Below are positions 7,975 through 16,921 of a DNA stretch of 64,000 nt, one piece after another. Origin of the DNA: Flavobacterium zhairuonense (GTDB taxonomy: Bacteria > Bacteroidota > Bacteroidia > Flavobacteriales > Flavobacteriaceae); NCBI RefSeq assembly GCF_004352915.1, contig NZ_SJSY01000067.1, forward strand, positions 1 through 64,000. The letters run 5' to 3'. Position numbers and translations under genes: made by a program. Below the pieces are notes generated by a model. It did not search any database, was not told where the DNA came from, and saw only the letters and a list, made by a program, of their open reading frames with translations. Position 1 is the stretch's first letter, and every line of letters begins with the position of its first letter.

Positions 7975-8640
7975 TTATGCAATCCACCCGTCTTCTATTT
8001 TATCAATAACCCATTTATTGTTTACTTTTTTAATATAAATGCGATAACCATAGCTGCACATGTCTCCACATTCAATTCCTGCTGTGAGAATGCCATATTT
8101 TTTTTCATTATCAAATTGAATTCTGCTCAGGACGAGAACTCCACGTATAGAATAACAGCAGTTATTGTAAATTTTAACTTCGTTTCTACGATATATTTTA
8201 GAAACATAATGAAGCTTAAAAGCTTGATATGAATCTAATCGTTTTCTGTCAAACTTATAATCAAGTGTGTCTAAAATATTGTTTTCTGATAGTACAGCAT
8301 CTTTAAAGTGCTCTTGAAGTTCTTTGGAATTATCTCTTACAACCGTTTTATCCAAAAAAACAAGATCAACTGGAAATTTCTTTTTTTTAAATTCTGCCAA
8401 TTCTTTATTGAATCGCTTGTTTGATTCATTACGGCGATTCAATTTATATTCTGACGGATCTATTCCTGGCGGTGCAGGCGGGACATAAGTTAGCTCAGCA
8501 TTCACCCACACAGAATCTATTAAAGCGGGATAAATTTCATACATTACATTTTTTTCAAATTGTAAATCAGCTTCTCTATTATTACAGCTTGTTAAGATTA
8601 TTCCAGAAACAAAAAGTAGGACAAAATAGATTTTTCTCAT
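7975..8640 (-). CDS. Hypothetical lipoprotein
   Basis: 221 residues with a lipoprotein signal peptide (MRKIYFVLLFVSGIILTSCNN, Cys19). The body is charged, with a Pro-rich turn (PPAPPGIDP) and a C-terminal GIECGDMCSYGYRIYI strand region. It starts 3 bp behind another lipoprotein gene. No known domain was recognised. Confidence 0.65.
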   Translation of the reverse strand: MRKIYFVLLFVSGIILTSCNNREADLQFEKNVMYEIYPALIDSVWVNAELTYVPPAPPGIDPSEYKLNRRNESNKRFNKELAEFKKKKFPVDLVFLDKTVVRDNSKELQEHFKDAVLSENNILDTLDYKFDRKRLDSYQAFKLHYVSKIYRRNEVKIYNNCCYSIRGVLVLSRIQFDNEKKYGILTAGIECGDMCSYGYRIYIKKVNNKWVIDKIEDGWIA

Positions 8641-8643
8641 ATT

Positions 8644-9066
8644 TTATTGGAAAAAATTTTCATCAATTTTGATATTTAGGGATTTCATAATTATGCCTTT
8701 GTAGTTGTCTTTCAATAAACTATTTATCGCTTCTTGGGATTTATAAACAATCTTATAATTATCGTTTTCAATTTCGATGCTTTTGATTGATTTTGTAATT
8801 TCTGCTATATTTTCATCGTTCCATCTTCCTCTTCCAAAATAAATATGTCCTTGTTTTTCTTCTGGGTTATGAGGAATTAATTTAAAAACAATTGAATCTC
8901 CTTTTTTCATCTCATCCAATTGATCGTTTTTCACTTGCGGATTTATTATCAATTTTACTTTGACATTACTTTCTCCTTTATTAGTAAACAAAATACCCTG
9001 TGATGGATCACAGCTTGTTAAAGTTATTCCAAGGATTAGGAGAAGCAAAAAAGATGTTTTCCTCAT
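8644..9066 (-). CDS. Hypothetical lipoprotein
   Basis: 140 residues from the Met at 9066, which gives a standard lipoprotein signal (MRKTSFLLLLILGITLTSCD). The frame extends upstream to 9126, but that would put 20 residues before the signal. The signal peptide closely resembles that of the next gene (MRK..LLL..GI.LTSC), suggesting a duplicated leader or paralogy of the N-terminus. Function unknown. Confidence 0.65.
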   Translation of the reverse strand: MRKTSFLLLLILGITLTSCDPSQGILFTNKGESNVKVKLIINPQVKNDQLDEMKKGDSIVFKLIPHNPEEKQGHIYFGRGRWNDENIAEITKSIKSIEIENDNYKIVYKSQEAINSLLKDNYKGIIMKSLNIKIDENFFQ

Positions 9067-9160
9067 GATTATTGATTTTAAGAAAACTAAGATAAAATTT
9101 ATTTCATTACTTAGAATTCTTTTCAATGAACTTAAATCACTTATATGGTGAAAAATTAAA

Positions 9161-11404
9161 TTAATAATTCAAATTAACCCCAAAACCAATTCCCATATCG
9201 CTATCATAATGCGTTGTGATTCCGAAGTTTCTGGCAACAATGTATTTCAATCCGGCCATGTATTCTTTATCAGTATTCCACATTAAATTCATTCGGAGTC
9301 TTTGAGATAACGGAATATCTTTTCGTTCAAATTGTACTCTTATATTTCCGTCTGTGTAAACCTCAACTTGTGCTTTTATGAGCATTGGCAATGTATACTC
9401 AGCTCCTAAACTGAAAACAGAACGATTGTCTTTGGTGTTCTTCTGTCCGAAAAGATTTTGTTCCTGTTCGTCCATTCCCATTTTTCGGTAGCGCCAGTCA
9501 AAACCGATAAAAGGCATTAACCACTGATTTTTTCCGATATATCTACCAATATGAGTTTCCGTTTCATAACCGTGTTTGTCATTATAACCCAATCTCCATT
9601 CAGTTCCAATGCTCCAACGTGTGTTGCTGAACATTGCTTCACCATCATTTCCGTTGGTTGCAAAATCATTTTCAGCCATAAAATGAAACATACGATCGTC
9701 CATTTTCAGCATTTTAAAAGCCATTTCAGGATGATGTATCAACGGATTTGGTGCCGAATTTTCGTAAGTAAAAATTCTTCCCATTCCAGCCATCATGTGG
9801 TATAAAATATGACAATGAAAAAACCAGTCACCATCCGCATTTGCTTGAAACTCGATTGTATCGGTTTCCATTGGCATAATATCAATGACATTTTTCAATG
9901 GAGAATAATCGCCATGTTCGTTCAGAATTCTAAAATCATGTCCGTGTAAATGCATCGGATGGCGCATCATCGAACCGTTGTATAAAACAATACGAACGTT
10001 TTCTCCTTTTTTAATTAAGATTTTATCAGTTTCAGAAACCACTTTATTATCCAAACTCCAAACATAACGATTCATATTTCCAGAAAGTGTGAAACGCAAT
10101 TCCTTAACAGGCGCATCTTTTGGAAGATTAGTTTTAAAAGGAGATTTCAGCATTCCGTAATTCAAAGTCACAATTTCTGAAGTTTCAGTGCTGTCACTTT
10201 CCATTTTCATGCCTTCCATATTATGATTTGAATGATCCATTTTTGGTTTTGAATTTTCATCTTCACCCGAAATTTCAGGATACATTACAGCATTCATGTC
10301 CATTTTGTTCAAAGACATATTCATGCCCATATCGTTCATGTCGCCGTTCATTTTCATCATGTCGTTCATCATTTTCATCCCTTCAAAATATTTTAATTTT
10401 GAAAGATGATGAACAGGCTGTTTCTCTCCACTTCCTAAAAATAAAGACGCAGATCCCGTTCTGTCTTCGGCTGTAGCCAAAAAGGCAAAAGATTTAGGAT
10501 CTTCGGGAATCGTAACTACAACGTCGTAAGTTTCAGAAACTGCGATAATCAAACGATCCACTTCTACAGGATCAACATCATTTCCGTCGCTAGCCACCAC
10601 CGTGATTTTTCCTCCGCCATAAGTCAGCCAGAAATAACTCGAAGCGCCTCCATTGGCAATTCGTAAGCGGACTTTTGAACCAGGTTTAAGGTCTGAAAAC
10701 TGCTGTTCGTTTTTTCCATTGATGAGAAATTTTTCATAATAAACATCGCTGACATCCATTGCGTTCATTCGTTTCCATTCGTTGGTCACTTTGGTCGAAA
10801 AATGTCCTTGTTTTACAGCTTCGGCATAACTTTGAGTCGTTCCTTTTTTTATTGCAAACCAATCGTTGGCATTGTGCAACATTCGCTGAATATTCTCGGG
10901 TTTTAAGTCTGACCATTCACTTAAAATAACTGGAATTGTTGGCAAATCGTCGATTCCCTTTCTAATAGTCGGATCGTCTTTTTTCTTATTGATGATGAAA
11001 AGTCCGTACAAACCAATTTGTTCTTGAAGTCCCGAATGACTATGATACCAATACGTTCCATTCTGAATGATTGGAAATGTATATTTGTGAGTTGTTCCAG
11101 GCTCAATTGGCATTTGCGTTAAATAGGGAACTCCGTCTTCTTTATTAGGAAGAAATAATCCATGCCAGTGCATTGAAGTACTTTCCTTTTTTAATTCGTT
11201 ATGCACATAAATTTCTGCAATATCGCCTTCGGTAAAAGTCAGCGTAGGCATTGGAATTTGTCCATTAACTGAAATTGCACGTTTTTCTTTACCCGAAAAA
11301 TTGACAATCGTATCACGAACATGCAAATCGTAACGCACTACTTTTTGAGCCTTTAGTTGAAAAGCAATTAAAAAAAGGATAAGGATATATTTGATCTTAA
11401 TCAT
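9161..11404 (-). CDS. CopA-type multicopper oxidase with C-terminal CopB-like barrel region
   Basis: 747 residues with a signal peptide. The first about 555 residues are a multicopper oxidase of the copper-resistance type, with Cu ligand motifs MHWHG, YWYHSHSG, HPMHLHGHDF and HCHILYHMMAGM. A Met/His-rich insert (about residues 345-405, with many MNDM, MGMN and MDHSNHNMEGM units) probably binds Cu(I). The last about 190 residues (TRWSIGTEWRLGYND to VARNFGITTHYDSDMGIGFG) have the alternating beta-strand pattern of CopB-like outer-membrane proteins, so CopA and CopB functions appear fused. It is the last gene of the copper cluster and probably oxidises periplasmic Cu(I) to Cu(II). Confidence 0.88.
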   Translation of the reverse strand: MIKIKYILILFLIAFQLKAQKVVRYDLHVRDTIVNFSGKEKRAISVNGQIPMPTLTFTEGDIAEIYVHNELKKESTSMHWHGLFLPNKEDGVPYLTQMPIEPGTTHKYTFPIIQNGTYWYHSHSGLQEQIGLYGLFIINKKKDDPTIRKGIDDLPTIPVILSEWSDLKPENIQRMLHNANDWFAIKKGTTQSYAEAVKQGHFSTKVTNEWKRMNAMDVSDVYYEKFLINGKNEQQFSDLKPGSKVRLRIANGGASSYFWLTYGGGKITVVASDGNDVDPVEVDRLIIAVSETYDVVVTIPEDPKSFAFLATAEDRTGSASLFLGSGEKQPVHHLSKLKYFEGMKMMNDMMKMNGDMNDMGMNMSLNKMDMNAVMYPEISGEDENSKPKMDHSNHNMEGMKMESDSTETSEIVTLNYGMLKSPFKTNLPKDAPVKELRFTLSGNMNRYVWSLDNKVVSETDKILIKKGENVRIVLYNGSMMRHPMHLHGHDFRILNEHGDYSPLKNVIDIMPMETDTIEFQANADGDWFFHCHILYHMMAGMGRIFTYENSAPNPLIHHPEMAFKMLKMDDRMFHFMAENDFATNGNDGEAMFSNTRWSIGTEWRLGYNDKHGYETETHIGRYIGKNQWLMPFIGFDWRYRKMGMDEQEQNLFGQKNTKDNRSVFSLGAEYTLPMLIKAQVEVYTDGNIRVQFERKDIPLSQRLRMNLMWNTDKEYMAGLKYIVARNFGITTHYDSDMGIGFGVNLNY

Positions 11405-11452
11405 AAATTATAATTTTAAATCGTTGGTCTACATTGAACACAATTTATTTTT

Positions 11453-11584
11453 AACACATAGAGACATAGATTTTTTTGTCTAAAAAAAAAGAGAATAAAA
11501 GAAACTAGTTTCCACACATAGCTATGTGTATTGATGTAAGTGAAACGCCTTTACGCGCAATGCAAAACTATGTTTCTATGTGTT
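11453..11584. repeat. Intergenic inverted-repeat element, copy 1
   Basis: 132-bp element with near-complementary ends (AACACATAGAGACATAGAT on the left, CTATGTTTCTATGTGTT on the right). Inside are GAAACTAGTTTC and GTGAAACGCCT, which recur in opposite orientation at 33282-33421. A third copy is at 57914-58039. It sits between the multicopper oxidase and the Cu ATPase genes and carries no gene. Confidence 0.8.
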
Positions 11585-11604
11585 TAAAATAATTTCATTC
11601 CAAC

Positions 11605-14133
11605 TTATAGTTTTAAATTTCTCAATCGCAAAGCGTTTACGATTACGGATACAGAACTTAAACTCATTGCCACCGCAGCCAACATTGGTGAAAGCAAAAT
11701 TCCTAAAAACGGATATAAAATTCCAGCTGCAATTGGAACACCTAAAGTATTGTATATAAAAGCAAAAAATAAATTCTGTTTGATATTTGACATCACAGCA
11801 TGGCTGAGGTTTTTGGCTTTTACGATTCCATTTAAATCGCCTTTTACCAAAGTGATTTTAGCACTTTCAATCGCGACGTCAGTTCCTGTTCCCATTGCAA
11901 TTCCAATGTTGGATTGAGCCAAAGCAGGCGCATCATTGATTCCGTCTCCAGCCATTGCAATGATTTTTCCTTGTGCTTGAAGACGTTGAATTTCTTTTAA
12001 TTTATCTTCTGGAAGACAATCTGCTTTGAAAGAGCTTAAATGCAAATGTTCTGCAACGGCTTTTGCAGTATTATGGTTGTCTCCTGTCATCATGATAACC
12101 TCAACCCCTTGAGCGATTAATTCTTTAATGGCTTTCGCGCTGTTTTCTTTGATGGCATCGGTAATGGCTACGAAACCTAAAACGCTTTTTTCAATGGCGA
12201 TGTACGAAATAGTTTTTCCTAAATTCTGTTCAGAAATTACTTTTTGTTCTAAATCATTAGAAACAGAAGCACCAATTTCATCCATTAATTTTTTATTTCC
12301 TAAAGCAACACGTATGTTTTCTATAGTTCCTAAAACTCCTTTTCCTGCAATAGTTTCAAAACCTTGAACTTCTTTTAATGAACTATTTTTTGCTTTCGCG
12401 AAATTGACCACGGCTTGCGCCAAAGGATGTTCACTATGCTGATTTAGAGAAGCAATGTTTTGAAGCAGAAAATCTTCGTCATTATTTATGGCATAGATTT
12501 TTTCTACGGATGGTTTTCCTTCAGTTATCGTTCCTGTTTTGTCTGTAATTAAAACATCAATTTTATTCATGTTTTCCAACGCTTCGGCATTTTTAATCAG
12601 GATTCCGTTTTGAGCACCTTTTCCAACACCAACCATAACCGACATCGGAGTTGCGAGCCCAAGTGCACAAGGGCAGGCAATAATTAAAACAGCAATCGCA
12701 TTAATTAATCCGTAAACGTAAGCGGGTTCTGGACCAAATTTTGCCCAGACAAAAAAGGTTACAATCGAAATGATAACTACAGTCGGTACAAAATACTTAG
12801 AAACGCGATCGGCTAATTTCTGAATTGGAGCACGAGATCTGCTCGCATCATTTACCATTTGGATAATCTGCGAAAGCATCGTTTCTGAACCCACTTTTTC
12901 GGCAATCATCACAAATGATTTTGTTCCGTTTATAGTTCCAGAAATTACGGCATCGCCTCTTTTTTTGTCTACCGGAATTGGTTCTCCCGTTATCATCGAT
13001 TCATCGATACTGCTTTCACCAGAAGTTATTTTTCCGTCAACTGGAATTTTTTCTCCTGGTTTTACACGAAGTAAATCACCTTTTTTGATATTGTGAATAG
13101 AGATTACTTTGTCTACTCCGTTCTCAACCAAAGTCGCTTCTGTTGGTGCTAATTTTAATAATTCTTTTATTGCTCCGTTGGTTTGCCCGTGTGCTTTAGC
13201 TTCTAATAGTTGTCCCAATAAAACTAAAGTGATAATTACCGTTGCAGCTTCAAAATACAAATGAATCGTTCCGTGATGCGATTTGAATTCGGATGGAAAA
13301 ATATCAGGAAAAAACATTCCGACAATACTAAATAGGAAAGCGACACTTGTCCCGATTCCGATTAAAGTAAACATGTTTAAATTCCAAGTCACGATTGATT
13401 TGTAAGCGCGAACGAAAAACATCCATCCCGAATAAAACATAACCGGAATCGAAAATAAAAGCTGAACCCAATTCCATTTTTCAATAGACATTATATTATA
13501 AAGCGGATTATTCGGAATCATTTCTGACATGGAAATAATGAAAATAGGAAGCGTAAATAAAATCGCAATTTTCATTTTCTTCAGTAAATCAGTATAGGTT
13601 TTGTTTTCTTCGCTTTCGGAGGCTTGCATAGGAACTAAATCCATTCCGCAGATCGGACAATCGCCTGGTTCGTTTGAAACGATTTCAGGATGCATCGGGC
13701 AAGTAAATTGTGTTGCTGTGATGGCAACTTGCGGAACTAAATCCATTCCGCAAACTGGGCAATCTCCAGGTTTGTTGTAGGTTTTGTTGCCTTCGCAATG
13801 CATTGGACAATAATAAACGCCATTTGCACTGTGTTGATGTACTTTTTTAGTTTCTGTTTTATGATGATCGTGATGTTCTTTTTTATGGCCAGAACAGCAA
13901 GATTTAGTTTCTCCATGATTTTTAGGAGAATCCATTTCAATAGTATAATTTCCGACAGCAGATAAAACTTCTTGAAATTTTTCTGTCGGCACATGCTTCT
14001 CCATTGTTATGGTAGCTGTTGGAGGATTTAAAGTTACTTCTGCCTGAACGCCTTCAACTTCATTTAAAGTTTTCTCAACTTTGGTTCGACATCCGTTGCA
14101 AGACATTCCTGAAATTATATATTGATGAGTCAT
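11605..14133 (-). CDS. Cu(+)-translocating P-type ATPase (CopA/CtpA type)
   Basis: 842-residue inner-membrane copper exporter. The N-terminal HMA domain carries GMSCNGC. It is followed by a His-rich linker and two heavy-metal-binding repeats ([15 protein letters not shown] and [15 protein letters not shown], about residues 107-170). The transport core has the TGES actuator loop, the [10 protein letters not shown] metal site (Cys486, Cys488), the phosphorylated Asp531 in DKTGT, the SEHPLAQA nucleotide-domain motif and the [11 protein letters not shown] hinge. It lies in the copper cluster between the HMA-AraC regulator and the multicopper oxidase, and probably moves Cu(I) from the cytosol to the periplasm. 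Confidence 0.95.
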   Translation of the reverse strand: MTHQYIISGMSCNGCRTKVEKTLNEVEGVQAEVTLNPPTATITMEKHVPTEKFQEVLSAVGNYTIEMDSPKNHGETKSCCSGHKKEHHDHHKTETKKVHQHSANGVYYCPMHCEGNKTYNKPGDCPVCGMDLVPQVAITATQFTCPMHPEIVSNEPGDCPICGMDLVPMQASESEENKTYTDLLKKMKIAILFTLPIFIISMSEMIPNNPLYNIMSIEKWNWVQLLFSIPVMFYSGWMFFVRAYKSIVTWNLNMFTLIGIGTSVAFLFSIVGMFFPDIFPSEFKSHHGTIHLYFEAATVIITLVLLGQLLEAKAHGQTNGAIKELLKLAPTEATLVENGVDKVISIHNIKKGDLLRVKPGEKIPVDGKITSGESSIDESMITGEPIPVDKKRGDAVISGTINGTKSFVMIAEKVGSETMLSQIIQMVNDASRSRAPIQKLADRVSKYFVPTVVIISIVTFFVWAKFGPEPAYVYGLINAIAVLIIACPCALGLATPMSVMVGVGKGAQNGILIKNAEALENMNKIDVLITDKTGTITEGKPSVEKIYAINNDEDFLLQNIASLNQHSEHPLAQAVVNFAKAKNSSLKEVQGFETIAGKGVLGTIENIRVALGNKKLMDEIGASVSNDLEQKVISEQNLGKTISYIAIEKSVLGFVAITDAIKENSAKAIKELIAQGVEVIMMTGDNHNTAKAVAEHLHLSSFKADCLPEDKLKEIQRLQAQGKIIAMAGDGINDAPALAQSNIGIAMGTGTDVAIESAKITLVKGDLNGIVKAKNLSHAVMSNIKQNLFFAFIYNTLGVPIAAGILYPFLGILLSPMLAAVAMSLSSVSVIVNALRLRNLKL

Positions 14134-14236
14134 TGTATTGGTTTTTAAGTATTACAATGCAAATTTCCGAAGTACAATTTACAACGATTTGTATAATTTT
14201 GAGAATGATTTGCAAGATTTACTAAATACTTTTTTT

Positions 14237-14360
14237 TTAACGCAAAGAGCGCAAGGATTTTTTGATATGCTGGGTTTTATAAAAAACGCAAAGTTCGCAA
14301 AGCTTTGTCTTAAAACATCTTTGCGAACCTTGCGTAAACCTTTGCGCTCTTTGCGGTTAA
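14237..14360. repeat. Intergenic inverted-repeat element (GCAAAGAGCGCAA type)
   Basis: About 124 bp with near-complementary ends TTAACGCAAAGAGCGCAAGG and a right end matching TTAACCGCAAAGAGCGCAAA when reversed. There is a second nested inverted repeat inside (CGCAAAGTTCGCAAAG against CTTTGCGAACCTTGCG). It lies between the HMA-AraC gene and the Cu ATPase gene, which point the same way, and could act as a processing or termination structure. It resembles a dispersed Flavobacterium intergenic repeat (recalled). Confidence 0.75.
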
Positions 14361-14367
14361 GCTATAA

Positions 14368-14928
14368 CTACAAATTCTCGATCTGAATACGTTTATTATC
14401 TTTCAATTGTTTGAAATAAGTAGGAGTGTAGCCCGTAATTTTCTTGAATTGATTGCTTAAATGGGCTACGTTGCTGTAGTTGAGAATATCGGCAATTTCG
14501 CTTAACGAAAGTTCATTATAAATTAGCAATTCCTTTACTTTTTCAATTTTCTGACTGATGAAATACTTTTCGATTGTGGTGTTTTCAATTTCAGAAAACA
14601 AGTTGCTCAACGAATTATAATCCTGATTAAGGTTTTCTGCTAGATATTCCGATAAATTGATTTTTAGATCATTGTTCTTGTGATGAACCAAATCGACAAT
14701 CAGGTTTTTTATTTTCTCAACGGTTTTTGTTTTTTTATCATCGAGAAGATCAAAACCTAAAGATTGCAGGTTTTTCAGCAAAACTTCTTTTTTGTCTTCA
14801 CTGATTTCTTCTTTCAATTCGACTTCACCAAGTTCGACAGAAATAGTTTGAAGTCCGAGTTTTTCAAACTCAGACTTCACAACCATTTTGCATCTCGCAC
14901 ACACCATGTTTTTGATGTAGAGCTTCAT
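14368..14928 (-). CDS. AraC-type regulator fused to an HMA metal-binding domain
   Basis: 186 residues. The N-terminal about 65 residues form an HMA-like domain with the metal-binding CxxC in MVCARCKMVV (residues 9-12). The C-terminal half is an AraC double helix-turn-helix (LSLSEIADILNYSNVAHLSNQFKKITGYTPTYFKQ). The effector domain of ordinary AraC proteins is replaced by a copper-chaperone fold, so it is predicted to sense cytosolic copper directly. It starts 2 bp after the DUF3347 gene stop and lies just upstream of the Cu ATPase gene. Confidence 0.88.
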   Translation of the reverse strand: MKLYIKNMVCARCKMVVKSEFEKLGLQTISVELGEVELKEEISEDKKEVLLKNLQSLGFDLLDDKKTKTVEKIKNLIVDLVHHKNNDLKINLSEYLAENLNQDYNSLSNLFSEIENTTIEKYFISQKIEKVKELLIYNELSLSEIADILNYSNVAHLSNQFKKITGYTPTYFKQLKDNKRIQIENL

Positions 14929-14930
14929 AT

Positions 14931-15458
14931 TTATTTGATCGTTTCTACCACGTTACCGCACGTTAGCATTGATGAACCGTAATAAGGGTTTTTAACTGCT
15001 TTTTCTTTGCTTAACCAATCAGCATCAGCCATTGGGCAATATTGTTTGTAGATTGGTTCTGTCGGACTAGAGACTTTTATCAAATCGTAAGTGCTTTTAG
15101 ACAACGTTTTGAAAGTTTCTCTTTGTTTTTTAAGATCGGTTGTAGCTGAAATGCTTTTCGCATCGGCAGTTAGTTTTTTTACTACTTTCATCCAAACCGT
15201 ATGTTCGTTGCTTTTTAGTTTGTCCATTTTTACCGCTGTAATGGCAGTCAGTAAATCTTTGGCTTTCGCCGAAGTCAATTTGCTGTCACTTTTGATAAGC
15301 GCATCTTTAACTGTAAAATAAGCATCGTAAACTGATTGTAATTGAGAATCGGCAATTTCAATCGCTGTTAATTCAGGATTATTGGTTTTTGCATGAATTG
15401 TATTTGTGCTAAATAATACTGTAAATGCCGTTGCTAAAGCTATGATTGATTTTTTCAT
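14931..15458 (-). CDS. Secreted DUF3347 domain protein (copper cluster)
   Basis: 175 residues from the Met at 15458, giving a signal peptide (MKKSIIALATAFTVLF...IHA). The frame is open further upstream to 15521. The body matches DUF3347, a helical domain found in CusB-type and copper-associated proteins of Bacteroidota. The C-terminal YCPMADADWLS and YYGSSMLTCG segments hold two Cys and two Met that could ligate copper. It overlaps functionally with the neighbouring HMA-AraC gene (2 bp spacing). Role: probable periplasmic copper binding (family context). Confidence 0.8.
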   Translation of the reverse strand: MKKSIIALATAFTVLFSTNTIHAKTNNPELTAIEIADSQLQSVYDAYFTVKDALIKSDSKLTSAKAKDLLTAITAVKMDKLKSNEHTVWMKVVKKLTADAKSISATTDLKKQRETFKTLSKSTYDLIKVSSPTEPIYKQYCPMADADWLSKEKAVKNPYYGSSMLTCGNVVETIK

Positions 15459-15474
15459 TGTATATAATATTTGG

Positions 15475-15495
15475 TAAAGGAATTTATTTCCTTTA
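15475..15495. promoter_or_regulatory. 8-bp inverted repeat upstream of the DUF3347 gene
   Basis: TAAAGGAA and TTCCTTTA are perfect reverse complements around 5 bp, ending 17 bp before the DUF3347 start codon (minus strand). It could be an operator for the HMA-AraC regulator or a leader hairpin; the sequence alone does not decide. Confidence 0.4.
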
Positions 15496-15555
15496 AAATT
15501 AATTAAAAAAGTTGATTTCAAAAAGACCCAATATGGGCTGTCATAAATGCAATAA

Positions 15556-15933
15556 TTATATTTTCGGCTTCAGCCAAATGGAAGTAAATCCAGAAGAAAT
15601 AGTAGCATTACTGTAAGATGAAATTCTGTTTTTTAAAGAAAAATTGAAAACATCTTTTTGCAAATCAAAATTATTCGAAGTTAAAAGAATATTTAATGTT
15701 GAGGTATTACAGCCCGAATGACTGCATTTTCCATCACAATTATGTTTTTCTTCTTTTGAGTTCTTCTTTTCACAGCATTTTTTTGAACAGCTGTTTTCTT
15801 CTTTAGGAGCAATTTCTTTAGAGTTTCCAGTATGGCATGCATAAGTATAACCTGGATTCAAAAAGAAACTCAGCGTTAAAAAAAACATTATTATGTGGAT
15901 TTTCTTTTTCAAAGAAATTGTTTTTAGTAGCAC
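15556..15933 (-). CDS. Secreted Cys-rich protein of the copper cluster
   Basis: 125 residues with a signal peptide (KKKIHIIMFFLTLSFFLNPGYTYA) and a mature N-terminus rich in Cys and Lys: CHTGNSK, SCSKKCCEKK, NCDGKCSHSGCNTS. The spaced Cys and His residues suggest copper or zinc binding; the C-terminal 45 residues contain no Cys. No named family was recognised. It is the first gene of the copper cluster on the minus strand, about 100 bp before the DUF3347 gene. Confidence 0.7.
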   Translation of the reverse strand: MLLKTISLKKKIHIIMFFLTLSFFLNPGYTYACHTGNSKEIAPKEENSCSKKCCEKKNSKEEKHNCDGKCSHSGCNTSTLNILLTSNNFDLQKDVFNFSLKNRISSYSNATISSGFTSIWLKPKI

Positions 15934-15982
15934 AAATTTAGCTAAAAATGTTCGAGGAAATTACTTTTTAAGATTTCCCTAA

Positions 15983-16816
15983 CTACAGTTTTTTAAAATC
16001 GGTTGGTTTCATGTTTTTTCTTTTTTTGAAATAATTGGTCAAATGGCTTTCATCTGTAAAACCAAATTCGTACGCAATTTGCTTAATTGGTAATTGATTA
16101 TTGTGAAACCTTTTTTCAATTAAAGTGGTTCTCAAATTATGAATATATTCTCTATAACTAACTCCGAATGTCCTTTTAAAATAAGCACTAAAATACGTTT
16201 GAGCAATATTAAAATGATCCGCAATAACTTTTACTTGAACCAATTTCGGCTGATAAATATTCTGATGAATGTAATTGGCGATTTGTTCATTGTCGAGATG
16301 AGTCGATTTCATCTGCAAATTCATTCCTCGTATAGTTTCTTTTATTAAACCAAAAATGGAAAGAATTTGGTAAAAAACAATTGGAGAAGAAGTCACATCT
16401 ATATATTGATCATATTTTAAGATGTTTTCAACAGTGTTTTTTAAGATTGTCTTGCATGGTTCATCGAATTTCAGAACAGTTTCTTTCAAAATTTTATCTC
16501 TCATGAAACTTTCCGGAGTATTCACAAGGAATTCATCACAAGTCAGATTCTGCTTGGAATTAAAATAGTTATCAGTGAATTTAATGTAAACAAAGCGCGT
16601 TTTTTTCTTGATATCGAAATAATGCTCATCTTCAGGAGAAATCACAAACAGGTCGCCCGCTTTATAAGAAAGCAGATTATTGTTGAGGTGATGAACGCCG
16701 TTTCCTTTTTTGATATAGATAATTTCATAGTACGTGTGCGTGTGCGGTGGCAAATGAAATTTCTCGTCTTCAAATTCGTGAATCACTAAAGTTTCAAACT
16801 GATTTAATTTAGGCAT
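15983..16816 (-). CDS. AraC family regulator with cupin-like sensor
   Basis: 277 residues. The N-terminal about 140 residues resemble the AraC cupin (HLPPHTHTYYEIIYIKKGNGVHHLNNNLLSYKAGDLFVISPEDEHYF). The C-terminal about 100 residues carry the two AraC helix-turn-helix motifs (IKQIAYEFGFTDESHLTNYFKKRKNMKPTDF). It is divergent from the MFS exporter gene with 105 bp between the start codons. A perfect 11-bp inverted repeat lies 4 bp before its own start, so it probably regulates itself and the exporter. Confidence 0.9.
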   Translation of the reverse strand: MPKLNQFETLVIHEFEDEKFHLPPHTHTYYEIIYIKKGNGVHHLNNNLLSYKAGDLFVISPEDEHYFDIKKKTRFVYIKFTDNYFNSKQNLTCDEFLVNTPESFMRDKILKETVLKFDEPCKTILKNTVENILKYDQYIDVTSSPIVFYQILSIFGLIKETIRGMNLQMKSTHLDNEQIANYIHQNIYQPKLVQVKVIADHFNIAQTYFSAYFKRTFGVSYREYIHNLRTTLIEKRFHNNQLPIKQIAYEFGFTDESHLTNYFKKRKNMKPTDFKKL

Positions 16817-16820
16817 AACT

Positions 16821-16849
16821 TATATTTACAAGTTTATGTTGTAAATATA
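16821..16849. promoter_or_regulatory. Perfect inverted repeat, candidate AraC operator
   Basis: TATATTTACAA and TTGTAAATATA are exact reverse complements separated by 7 bp, 4 bp upstream of the AraC gene start and 26 bp upstream of the exporter -7 element. The placement suits a site controlling both divergent genes. Confidence 0.55.
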
Positions 16850-16874
16850 CAATTTTTTTGAAGGTTAACGGTGT

Positions 16875-16882
16875 TAAATTTG
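16875..16882 (+). promoter_or_regulatory. -7 element TAAATTTG of the MFS exporter gene
   Basis: Perfect TAnnTTTG match 39 bp upstream of the ATG at 16922. An in-frame GTG at 16871 lies inside or before this element and is therefore an unlikely start. Confidence 0.5.
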
Positions 16883-16921
16883 CATCGTAGAAAACACATA
16901 TTCCTTTCTGCTAAAATCAAA

